DNA of 64,000 nt from Amborella trichopoda (lineage: Eukaryota > Streptophyta > Magnoliopsida > Amborellales > Amborellaceae), in the NCBI RefSeq assembly GCF_000471905.2, contig NW_006500065.1:5257585-5321584 (forward strand). The letters are read 5' to 3'. Below, piece by piece: positions 1 to 10,967 of this stretch (the stretch's first letter is position 1; every line of letters begins with the position of its first letter). Both the position numbers and the translations under genes were made by a program. Under the pieces are notes generated by a model. It was given only the letters and a program-made list of their open reading frames with translations, was not told the DNA's origin and made no database searches.

Positions 1-31
1 CCTATCCCCTGTGTGCCTTGCCTCCCACGAC

Positions 32-168
32 TTAAATGAGACATCTTACAGAAAACGACAAATGTGCCTATCATACTCTTACTAAAGAAGACAATTTAAT
101 TCTAGAAATTATAGATAAATTACCTAATACTGAAGATAAACGAACAATACTCAGCCAATATATTCAAA
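32..168 (+). mobile_element. Fragment of the pararetrovirus-like element (duplicate of 2654-2789)
   Basis: This stretch repeats 2654-2789 almost base for base, on the same strand, and stops abruptly at 168. In the longer copy the same segment lies between the zinc knuckle and the protease. Here it is cut off from both and followed by a short direct repeat (the 20-mer at 180-199 recurs at 229-248) and then by minus-strand coat/gag sequence. It is therefore a rearranged fragment and not an independent gene. Confidence 0.8.
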
Positions 169-190
169 GTACCGATAAAGACTAGAGTCA

Positions 191-1040
191 TTATCCGTAT
201 CGTTCAGGCGTTAAAGACATAAGAGGTTGACTAGAGTCATTATCCGTACCGATAAATTTGTCATATAGAGTATAGAGTGGATATGGTATGATCCCCCCAT
301 TTTTGGTCGTAAGCCTATTGCGGACTTTTTCAGCAAAGAGATAAGGAAGACCAGAAATAAATTTTTCTTTCCAATGATCGGCACTACTATCTTCACGGAT
401 AAGGAGGCGAGAGAAGAAAACATATTTATACCATTTATAGTGAGAAAGGGTTGGACATTTAAGATTAGAAAAGAGGTCTTCTGATTTGGCTTCTAGTAGG
501 GTAGTACTTCCAACAAAGTGTAAGGTTATAGTGTAGATGAGGGTATTAACAGTATCGCTTTGGGCTTGGACAACCACTTGATTGAATTCATTTTTAATAT
601 ATGATGGTTTAGTGGCAGTTAATATTTGTTGTTTTGATGTATCATTAAGGTGGAAGTCCCACCATCCTCTGAGCCATCCAGTAAATCCACAGATAATAGC
701 CTTGGCTACATCTTGGTCATGGGCTCCAGAGACCTTGCATGCAGTGGCATACATGGTCATGTGTTTCATTGTATCAAGAATCTGAAGTTCAGACATTCCG
801 TCTATATTCCAATTAACAATAGTTCTTCTCGAATAGGATACAATATGGGATGTAAGGTCTTCTTCAAATTATATATCAACTGGAGTCGGTCTAGGATGGT
901 ACATTCGAGTTTGAGATGTGATTCGCATTTTTTTACCATAATCTATTCGATTGATATTATCTTGTTGAGTGAAAGCATCTTTGATATCAGAAATAGTATT
1001 CGGTATTTCAGGTATTTCTTGTAATACCATAACTACTGGT
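191..1040 (-). pseudogene. Coat/gag-like region of pararetrovirus-like element, rearranged copy
   Basis: A 201-codon open frame runs from 796 down to 191. The same coding sense continues upstream to about 1040 with at least one stop. The protein carries an RTIVNWNIDG-type segment, then GFTGWLRGWWDFHL and a long helical stretch. This arrangement is typical of the coat/gag part of caulimovirid-type retroelements that litter plant genomes. The plus-strand copy at 1598-2320 is the same protein, and the two agree closely until about residue 175. After that this copy runs into unrelated sequence created by the rearrangement, so its C-terminus is not native. The zinc knuckle is missing. Family placement is inference from the motifs; the duplication and the inversion are visible directly. 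Confidence 0.75.
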
Positions 1041-1050
1041 TCTGTTATCT

Positions 1051-1576
1051 TTTTTATCTTAATAACATAGAGAACATAGTGCTATAGTCTAATAATGATC
1101 TAAGAAGAGAAGTGTAATATAAAAAGATGAATAGTATAATGATGAACGAAACAACAGAAATATATATTACTATCCAAGTGGTATAAGTATTATTTAATAG
1201 TTTAACATTAAATATTAATTTAAACTGCATGACAGTAAGACAAACAATTTTATTGATATTAGACTGAATACAGATAGTATAGATACAACTTTAAACAAAG
1301 TACTGTAAACAGTACAACAAACTGATAAAATTACAGACTAAATACATACGGTGTATCACTTACAAGTTACAGAGGCAGAAACTCGAAAAGTGTTGCCATT
1401 CGTCCAAACAGAACGATGGTAACCTATGTATATTACAGTCACACATAAATAAAACTAAAAGACTAATGGAAAGACCTTACTTGTGAAAAGGCTTGCCTGG
1501 AAAGTTTGCAGGGAACAGATAGACAGCACTAAAGCTTTAGAGAGAAAGAGAGCAGGCAAAGTCTTTCAGAGCAGAG
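1051..1576 (-). repeat. Inverted copy of the element's LTR-like/non-coding block
   Basis: The reverse complement of 1051-1576 matches 3857-4382 along the whole ~526 bp with few differences. The block contains an AATAAAAT-type signal (on the minus strand) and CT/GA-rich ends, consistent with the non-coding promoter and polyadenylation region of a retroelement. The two copies lie in opposite orientation about 2.3 kb apart, which is not the direct-repeat arrangement of a normal LTR pair. Confidence 0.85.
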
Positions 1577-1597
1577 AGTAGAGAAGATGAGAGTTTA

Positions 1598-3840
1598 TTG
1601 AATTCAGGGATTTTTACTCCTTTTTGTAATAGAGAATCTGAACTTCAGATTCTTGATACAATAAAACACATGACCATATATGCCACTGCATACAAGGTCT
1701 ATGGAGCCTATGACCAAGATGTAGCCAAGGCTATTATCTGTGGATTTACTGGATGGCTCAGAGAATGGTGGGACTTCCACCTTAATGATACATCAAAACA
1801 ACAAATATTAACTGCCACTAAACAATCATATATTAAAAATGAATTCAATCAAGAGGTTGTCCAAGCTGAAAGCGATACTATTAATACCCTCATCTACACT
1901 ATAACCTTACACTTTGTTAGAAGTACTGCCCTACTAGAGGCCAGATTAGAAGACCTCCTTTCTAATCTTAAATGTCCAACCCTTTCTCACTATAAATGGT
2001 ATAAAGATGTTTTATTCTCTCGCCAATAGTAGTGCCGATCATTGGAAAGAAAAATTATTTTTGGTCTTCCTTATCTCTTTGCTGAAAAAGTTCGCAATAG
2101 GCTTAAGACCAAAAATGGGGGGAACAAACCGTATCCACTCTATACTCTCGGCGAATTATCAGCCGAAATATGTGCAGAAGGCTTAGCCCTTTGTACCGAC
2201 TTAAAACTCAAAAGACAACTTAATAAACAAAAGATGACTGGTCATAAAGAACTTGGTGATTTCTGTGAACAATACGGACATAGTCTAAACTTTCCCAAAA
2301 TAAACCCCATAAACGAATAAAACTAGAAAAGAGACACAAATCCTACAAAAAAGGATATAAGAAAAAGTAAATACAAAAGATATGAACAAAATCCTAAAGA
2401 AAATTCTAAATATAAAAAGCATAAAAGAAAAATACCTAGATGCTATAAATGAGGAAAATTAGGACACTATAAAAATAATTGCAATGTAAAGAAAAAGATA
2501 GACGCTCTAATATTAGATGAAAATGTACGAAATCAATTATATGAAATCATTTAATTATATGATAAAGATAATGATACTAGTACAACATCTTCCTCATATT
2601 CAGACAGTTCTGATGAAGAATCAGACATAGGAATAATAAAAGATGAAGATTTATTAAATAAGACATCTTCAGAAAACGGCAAATGTGCATGTCATACTCT
2701 TACTAAAGAAGACAATTTAATTCTAGAAATTATAGATAAATTACCTAATACTGAAGATAAACGAACAATACTCAGCCAATATATTCAAATAGCAAAAGCT
2801 AGGAATAAACCAACTCCATTAATTAAACCACCAGAAGAATATAGTTTCTCTGAAATTCTTAAAAGAATTGGTCAGAAAAATAGTATTCATAGAGAACCTA
2901 TAATTGCTGAATTAAAACACGAAGTTAATGAGGTAAATACTGACTTTAATAAATTAAAAAATAGGATTAGGTTATTAGAATTAAATAATGAATTGATAGA
3001 TAATTCCGAAGATCAAGAAATAGAATTTGATGAATTACTAAAAAATGATAGAATAATAGATCAACCAGAATCATCGGACAATAAACAAGAACCTCAGTTA
3101 AATTTAATCAATAAAATATTGAATAAAAAATAGTATACCTTAGTAAAAATCATAGTCAACAATGAATATCATTTTCAATCCATGGCCTTGATAGATTCAG
3201 GTGCCGATTTGAATTGTATAAACAAAGACTCGTTCCGACAAAATATTTTGATAAAACTACTCAAGTTCTAAATACAGCCGATGGAAGTAAATTAAAAATA
3301 AATTATAAATTATCAAATGCTGCCATATGCAATAACGGCATCTGTCTAGAATTACCATTTATCATGGTAAAAGGACTTAACCAAGCTGTTATTTTGGGTA
3401 CTCCTTTTATTAGTATGTTGTATCCTATTGTTATAAATCATACTGGAATAGAATCAACAATTGAAGGAATAAAAGTAAAACTTGAATTTATTGATAAACC
3501 AAAAATAAAAGAAATAAATAATATTAAACAGAACCTACAAAATAAAGAGAATTTTTTATATCAGTTCAAAACTGAAATAAAATATAAAGCAGTTGAGGAA
3601 CAACTATTACTTCCTGAAACAAAATCAAAAAATTGAAAACCTAATACAACAATTTGAAAAGGAAATATATAGTGATTTGCCAAATGCTTTTTGAAATCGA
3701 CAAAAACACATAGTATCTCTTCCATATGAAGAAGGATTTTCTGAAACTAAAATACCAACAAAAGCACGCCCAATTCAAATGAATTAAAAAATGTTAGAAA
3801 TTTGTCATACAGAAATAAAGTCTCTATTACAATTCAACTT
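1598..3840 (+). pseudogene. Pararetrovirus-like polyprotein remnant: coat/gag, zinc knuckle, protease, start of RT
   Basis: Coding order on the plus strand: coat/gag (1598-2029, then 2042-2320 after a stop and a frame change), CCHC zinc knuckle (2441-2490), an acidic/Ser-rich linker, aspartic protease (about 3135-3600) and the first part of reverse transcriptase (about 3640-3835). The protease carries ALIDSGAD around 3185-3210. The RT begins with IPTKARPIQM, a start typical of caulimovirid-type RTs, and the copy ends before the catalytic YxDD. Breaks: a TAG ends the first coat frame near 2029; the second zinc-knuckle cysteine is replaced by a stop (TGA at 2450-2452); a frameshift lies between DSGAD and the rest of the protease (about 3215-3235); stops occur in the RT start. 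The remaining RT and RNase H are absent. It cannot make a working product as it stands. Assignment to caulimovirids, rather than to a related LTR element, is moderately certain. Confidence 0.75.
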
Positions 3841-3856
3841 TATTAATTGAAAGACA

Positions 3857-4382
3857 CTCTGCTCTGAAAGACTTTGCCTGCTCTCTTTCTCTCTAAAGCT
3901 TAAGTGTTGTCTATCTGTTCCCTGCAAACTTTCCAGGCAAGTATTTTCACAAGTAAGGTCTTTCCATTAGTCTTTTAGTTTTATTTATGTGTGATTGTAA
4001 TGTACATAGGTTACCATCGTTCTGTTCGGACGAATGGCAACACTTTTCGAGTTTCTGCCTCTGTAACTTGCAAGTGATACACCGTTTGTATTTAGTCTGT
4101 AATTTGTATCAGTTTGATGTACTGTTTACAATACTTTGTTTAAAGCTGTATCTATACTGTCTGTATTCAGTCTAATATCAATAAAATTGTTTGTATTACT
4201 GTCATGCAGTTTAAATTAATATTTAGTGTTAAACTATTAAATAATACTTATACCACTTGGATAGTAATAGATATTTCTGTTGTTTCGTTCATCATTATAC
4301 TATTCATCTTTTTATATTACACTTCTCTTTTAGATCATTTTTAGACTATAGCACCCTGTTCTCTATGTTATTAAGATAAAAA
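3857..4382 (+). repeat. LTR-like/non-coding block of the pararetrovirus-like element (plus-strand copy)
   Basis: Inverted partner of 1051-1576. It directly follows the truncated RT and is followed 45 bp later by a primer-binding site. It includes an AATAAAAT polyadenylation-type signal at about 4171-4178. If this is an LTR, TG near 3848 and CA near 4422 would be plausible ends. If it is a caulimovirid, it would be the intergenic region ahead of the tRNA primer site. Confidence 0.75.
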
Positions 4383-4426
4383 TGAAATTTTAAGAATTTG
4401 AGTCGATTTTAGATCTTGGTTCACTT

Positions 4427-4440
4427 TGGTATCAGAGCCA
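4427..4440 (+). other. Primer-binding site, initiator tRNA-Met type
   Basis: TGGTATCAGAGCCA is complementary to the 3' end of plant initiator tRNA-Met, the usual minus-strand primer of plant LTR retrotransposons and caulimovirids. It sits just past the LTR-like block, as expected for the start of an element. The body that should follow is not present. Confidence 0.8.
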
Positions 4441-5388
4441 GGTTATCAGGAAACTCTCATCTTATATATCTATACATATATATATATATATATACCATGG
4501 ATTCATTCAACACGTGGTTCTCTTATTAGTGATGGAAAGATTAAAGATGGCCCAATTAATATACAGTTGTTGTCTGCACATTGAATGAAGGTTTTCTTAT
4601 TGAGCTTCATAATTTGTGATAGAGATACTGAAAGCTTATTCTTCTATCTCCATATGAATCTTTTATGATTTTAATGTGTCTTTTTGGTATTTTGCAGTTT
4701 GACTCAGTTAAATTCAAAATGGAACCACATTCTTAACTCAGTTAATGGACGTTTCAAGGCCCTCTATTTTTGCATATGTGGAAAGCTGGCTTGGTCCGTG
4801 TCAACATAAAATGCCACGTTTTTTGGAAGTCTAATTGCTATCCAATTTTCATGCTCTATATTTCCAATAGCTTAGAACTAGTTGTATAGTGGATGAATAA
4901 AATATACTGGCAATGAATTCTATTTTATTTAGGGCCTGTAAAGTGAGGAGATGTATTTTTTTTTTGGATGTATTTGACTATAGATACTCCATTTCAAAGA
5001 GATGCTATTTGTTATGGATAACTCATGCACGAGACTTGTAATATATTATAATGCAAACCATTTGGTATACTTGAACAACAAAAGGGAGATTTGGGTACTT
5101 GAAATTTGAGTTTTTTTTTTTTTTTTGCCCTTTTTTGTCGAGCAGGAAAGATGCATGTCCATTTACTAGTTGAGTGCGTTTGTTGTGCTTTAAAAGTATG
5201 TAGGATTTTTCCTTTAAGAGGTAGCCCATGCAAATCAATCACCCATCTTTCAAGGGTAATGATCCAATGTCCTAGATGAGAGAGAGAGTGCGGTGATCCA
5301 ATGTGTTAGACCAGAGAGAAAGAGGGAACTGTGTGGTGTTGTTGTGCACAAGTACACAAATGCTTTGGTCTAGTAATATATTGGCATG
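4441..5388. other. Intergenic, no gene seen; (TA)n and poly(T) tracts
   Basis: It holds a (TA)n microsatellite at about 4475-4494 and a 16-nt T run at about 5111-5126. Nothing coding or repeat-like was otherwise recognised. Confidence 0.6.
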
Positions 5389-7316
5389 TGTTGGGTTTAT
5401 ATGGCCTTTAAAAGCCTTATAAGAGTATGTATGAGCATTTTATATAGTGAAACATAAACTCAGTGGGAGTGTGGTCCTTTTGTAGACCATACTAGGCAAA
5501 TATTATTTGCTGATACTCAGACTAGGCTCGATGAGCTAGGTCAGTTGAGGTTTGAAAAAATCCAAGATACCTGGGTATATGGATCTACCGATAAGGGTTT
5601 AGTGGGTTATCTCTTGATGAGGTCGGAGTATGCTCAGATGAGAGTCAAGGGACTGTGTGACCCTTGCGTGTGATGAATAACCTTTAGAGACATGGCTAAA
5701 ATATCATCGTTATATCATCACACAACATATATATAGATAGCCGTTTTGAGATTCACCAATGAGGGTGAAGCGTATACATGTGCAAGATATTACCACTATA
5801 CACCATAGAGTCATGGTTGCATCATGGTTTGGAAGACCATGATTTTTGTCTCTAGGGGAAAACCTGAAATCCATAAACTGGGATTGTGTCCTCTAATCTA
5901 TTAGCTGACTTTGGTGGTCCAATCATGAGCCCCTGTAGTGGACTGTGAGTCATGGGAATTACTGGATCAATTTGAGAAAACGCGATGGATCGTGATTCAC
6001 AATTGAATGTGGAGTGCTCCCATATATTGATAATTTTCTAGATCTAATAGATCCGATTCCCATCAAAATTAATTAATTTTATGTTATGTGATTTTTAGAA
6101 TATTTATTTGAATTTTTGTGTAGCTTATGATATTTTATTTTTGTCATTTGGATTTATAAATTAAGATAAATTAATTTTTTATTATTTTAAATAAAATATA
6201 AGATTTAAAAATCCTAAAAATGAAATAAAATATTTCTAAAAATATATGGGACTTCTATAAAATATGGGGTTCAAAATTTAAAAAGATATAGATTAGGGTA
6301 GGGCCCACATGGCCACCAAAAGGGGGCATGCCCCACCCATTTACACAACATTCTTGAGAATAATGTTTATCCTCTTGGTTGGCTTATCTTTTAAGGTATA
6401 GCCAACTTATGTGAAAGTTGAATATTTGAGATATTTACTAAATCTTTAAATCAAGATTGGTTGATCTAATAATTAAGGATGTGATATATTAAAATATAAG
6501 TTTTCTTCATTTGATGGGAATAAATTTAGGAAAGGGTGGATAAAGCTCTGGCCCATCTCTTTAAATCTTGATAGTAGATCAAAGAGATGGATGACTCAAA
6601 TCTCTCACCCACATGTCTCTTTTGATCGACGGTTAAGATTTGACCCTACGAAATGAGGCAAAATCTATGATATAGAAAATCTATAAAAAGAAGTTTTCCC
6701 TCATAAAATGAGATACATATTCTTTTCTCTCTTTTTAAGAATTCTTTTTCCCTACCCCAAAATTTAGCTCTCTCTAAAAAGGGTTTTGGATTACCAAAGA
6801 GAGGCACGTCCCAATTTTTATCTCTCTCCAAGTTACGTCATATTTTGGTGGCATGCATCACTTATATTCTTTATGGGTGTCAAAGGGGTGGAACCCTTTG
6901 CTAGTAGATCTCTCCCTTTCTCTTCATATTCATCTCTCTAAAATCAAGCTAAGAAGCTTGATCAAGATTAAGTCATTGAGTGGATTTTGCCATGGTAGGA
7001 AAATCAACATACCGATCATAGATCCCGAGCACTATCGGAAGGAGAAGACTCGACGTGGCTTGTACGAAGCTCGGTTGAGGTAATCTCTGGCAATTTTACC
7101 TTTTAAAATATTTACTTCTCTTCCCATAAAGTAATAAAGGCTAGTTTTGTCTCTTGAATAAAGAATTGTATTAGCAATTGAGAACCGATTTTATTTTTAT
7201 TTTACTTATTTCAAGAGTGATTTAATTATAATTGGACATTGTAAGTGATCTTGCCGATGTAGGGGTAAATAAATTTTTTTTATATCTACACCGTGCTTTA
7301 TCATAAAGTTATTTCA
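5389..7316 (+). repeat. 5' LTR of copia element (about 1.93 kb)
   Basis: Begins TGTTGG and ends TTCA directly before the primer-binding site. It is unusually long for a copia LTR. It matches 10968-12742 throughout except for an interval of about 95 bp missing from the 3' copy. The open frames inside it are not conserved between the two LTR copies and are not genes. Confidence 0.85.
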
Positions 7317-7317
7317 T

Positions 7318-7330
7318 TGGTATCAGAGCA
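7318..7330 (+). other. Primer-binding site of copia element
   Basis: TGGTATCAGAGCA immediately follows the 5' LTR end and is complementary to initiator tRNA-Met. Confidence 0.85.
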
Positions 7331-10195
7331 AGGTTGATAATTTAAGCTTTTTTTCCTTTATTGTGTCGAGATCAAGCTTGGGAACGAGATGTAAGAAAGC
7401 TACTAATCTTTGTAGTCAAGTAATACTCCCCAGTTAAGAATTATTGAAATATATTCAAAACACCGAGAAAAACACTTTAAAGAATTGGTATTCTGTGTCA
7501 TTTTGGAGCAGTTATATGAAGAAGATAATGATGTTTTTTTCTATTGCATACTTCAGTGATTTTGTGTGTCTTTGAAAGTAAGATCTACCAACAAAATTTT
7601 AGTAGGAGATTCTAAGGGAATTGAAAGTTATGGACATAATAATGAAGGGTGTCAGTTCTCACCCTGCAAAATCTAAGAACTGTCTAATGAGTTTCGTGAT
7701 TTTTCTCGCCAATCATATGATTTTAATTTTTGCTGAAATTGGACGATAGCCCATAAAATTGAGTCTACTTTGAAACAAAAAAATTTTCATCAAGAAATTC
7801 CTTGTGGTTAAAAAGATATGATCAATTTAATGAAGGGTGTACAAGTGCTATTTTCTGCAACGAAAACTATTTCCATGACCTGGAAGTCATGATTTTATTT
7901 CTATTCTTAACAGAATATTTTATGGCCCAGACTGAGTTTTTTAGACTTTCATTCTGAGTCTAATTTTTAGTAAAATTTATTTGAGAGAGAAATATCTATT
8001 TGAAGAGAGGAATAAAAATTTTGGATTGAAGATGTCATTCTGAATTTTCTGCAATTATGATGTTCTCTTCTTTGAGACTTAGATAGCTATAATTATCAAG
8101 CCTACTTAATAGAGTGATATAACGCTTGTGGAAATACATGTGCTATTATGATGTGTCTACTTTGATACAAAATTAGTTTGAAAGTAAAATGCCACAAAAG
8201 GTAGAGAGAAAATATAATTTTACTAGAGTACGGGTTATTTTGTGATATGTATGTCACTTTATTTATTTCTCCGAAGGAAGGTATTATTTGCCATAAAGTT
8301 ATGATTTGATTTTGAGTCTAGTTTTCAACAATAAGATTTCAAGAGAAATTATTTGAAGTTTGAGAGAAACGATTTTTTTATTGAGAGATGCTCAATCTGA
8401 TTTTCTGTTGAGAAATTGCATTGTGATGTAAAAAGTCACTAAATGATAGATTCACTAAATGTTGTGATTTAGGGATGAAATTGAGCACTATTTTATATTT
8501 TTTAGTCTATTTCAGTACTCAAAAAGATTTGGAGAGAAACTCTTTATGAGTTGAGGGATATCATATTTTTGTCATGGAATGCTCATGTTCTATTCTGCAA
8601 TAAATTAAAAGATGTGGCATTCTAAAGCACATTTTTAAATGGAGACTTTTTTAGGGCTCATTTAAAAGAGTTTTTATAGTGTGTCATGCATATGGTTTAT
8701 TACAATAAAACTTTAGAAAGAGGTAATGCAAAGTTGGCAAGGTACGACACATTATATGAAGAGTGTCCTATTTGGGAACAACAAAAAGAAAAAGAAATAC
8801 AATACCTATAACAACATCTTGGTTTCTTCGAAATGAAAGGATACATAGAGAGACTTGGAGGTAGCAAAGAAAAACTAAAGATTAGTGGGAGAATTAAATT
8901 TGTGATATTTAAAATGATGGGATGAAGAAGACGTTTTTTTTTTCACAGTGCTATACAAAGAAGAATCCAAGTGCTGAAGAGATGCACACTTCGTGACATA
9001 TGAAACCGATGACTAATATATTCTCCATTAGTCGCGTGCTCTTCCAAGATCACAAAGTTTGCCAAATAAGTAAAAATAATGAATCAAGAAAACCCATGTA
9101 CTATGCTACATGGTTTTGAGGTATGAAATCTATCTCACATTACATGGGAAAGAGGATTCAGTAAAAACATTTTAGATACTTTGGTTATATTTTGGCTAAT
9201 GGTTTTGTGAATATGTATGGAGTATATGGACATTGAGTGATATGTGCTAACAAATTTGAAAAAACTTGTATATGAATACCATATGTTGTGGTGCCTCATT
9301 GTGCTAAAAGTACGGACTACTTAAGGTAGTGATACACATGGAGATGTGATTTGATCGAGGGCTTTGAGTCCTAAATGTGACACATGAGATATGGGTATGA
9401 GTCATTCAAATATGTAAGCACGAATGAAATGTTCTGATGGAACTCGGTTTTAGTGACCATCCTCCTAACAATGTTCAATAATATGATGTATTGCATGTAA
9501 TGATGATCTCTTCATAAAGGCTTCATATTTGCCAAAATAAATTTTTGTCAAAATTTTGACAACTATTATTTAGTCATGCCTTGTTTTAGATATAATTATA
9601 ATATGGACTTTATAACTTGTTTTTATAGCTGTAAATATGACTTGGTAGGTGAATGCGGTAAAATGAATTTTGAAGACTAAATATATATTTTAATATTAAA
9701 TTGGATGTTTTGTTAAAAACCTGAGTCTTTATATAAGAAAATCATTTAAAACTATCATACTATTATCTAACCATTGTTTGTGATATATATACCAAGTCAA
9801 TTTTTTAAAAGGAAGAAAAACATTATGCCTTCAAGGTATTTATAAAATTTGGAGAAAAACTATCATGCATAGGTTTTTAAATACCCATATGCCTTGACTC
9901 ATGTTTGTAGCTATTTAGAATCCTCAATTACCTAAGACCTTAAACCATATGAAATGTTGTAAGAAAGCTATCTTGCTAGGCTTCCTCGGCACATGTTATA
10001 TTGATTAGATAACTTGGTTTGTATGGATTTACTACCAAGATGACTAGTGTGGTTGAACTTTTGTGGTTTATAAAGGTTTTACGTATTGTGAAACCAATAG
10101 GCATTGAATTACTTATTGCATAAGACTTGCTATGTTACGTCATGATATAGACATAAGAATATTGATAATGTACGTATTGTATGTGTGATAATTGA
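7331..10195 (+). other. Decayed internal region of copia element, no readable protein
   Basis: About 2.9 kb lie between the primer site and the RNase H relic. No frame longer than about 60 codons and no gag, integrase or RT motif could be read on either strand. Position alone says it should be the gag-pol body. It may be a heavily mutated body or a replacement sequence, as in non-autonomous elements. Confidence 0.6.
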
Positions 10196-10462
10196 GTGGG
10201 AGCTGCTACAGTCCCACGTTTTTTTTTAGCTACTTGGATATTGAGATATACAGATGCAAGCTATCTCAAAGATTCAGATGATGTGAAGTCTACATCTGGA
10301 TACGTGTTCATGCTTCGAGGGAGAACAATTTCTTGGAAATCAAAGAAACAAGATACGGTGATATTATCCATCCTGGAGGCAGAATACGTGACGTGCTATT
10401 TGGTGGCTAAGGAGGTCGTATGGATTAAAAAATTTCTTAATCGATGTGTTGTGAGGCAATGA
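10196..10462 (+). pseudogene. Copia RNase H fragment
   Basis: The 88-codon frame contains YTDASYLKDSDDVKSTSGYV, then SWKSKKQDTV, an EAEYV motif and AKEVVWIKKFL. This is the order of the Ty1/copia RNase H domain: the TDAS/ADWA-like start, SGYVF, SWKSKKQ, EAEY and WI..FL. RT upstream and the C-terminal tail downstream are unreadable. The first 15 or so residues are probably not native. As a fragment inside a decayed element it has no expected function of its own. Confidence 0.85.
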
Positions 10463-10957
10463 GGATTTTCTGCAACAACACGGCATTGATATGCATGTAA
10501 CAGGGAACAACGATTCCATAATAACTTCAAGCGTATAAAATTAAATATTCCAATGGGAGTTCCTAGTGTTTGACATTCCAGCTGGAACAACAGACTATGG
10601 TATTGTTCACCCATAGAACCCAGATGTATGGCGCTAGTTGTATGGCTACAGAAAGAAGCGGCTTGTTTGAAGAACTCTTTTGAGCCCATGAGGATACTAG
10701 CTCATGGGATGAGGATACGCGATGATTTGTTGTGACAACAGATCCATGATTCGCGATGCGATATGAAAGATGGACGACTACCACCTTCAGAATGAGATCC
10801 GAACAGTAAAAAAAAAGAAGCATTGCCACTATGAGTCCTTTTGTAAAAGGATTGACCGCAAAAGTCATGATTTATGTATTAAGAGAGATTGTGATTGAGA
10901 GAGGCATATGGGGATAAGAGAAAGTGAGGAAGAGAAAATGTAAGGCTTTCAAAGTCT

Positions 10958-10967
10958 AAGTGGGAGA
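10958..10967 (+). other. Polypurine tract of copia element
   Basis: AAGTGGGAGA directly abuts the TGTTGGG start of the 3' LTR, the standard copia plus-strand primer arrangement. Confidence 0.8.

Noticed and set aside
5389-7316. Open frames in the 5' LTR, for example 6853-7083
   Set aside because: Frame not shared with the 3' LTR, which lacks part of the sequence.
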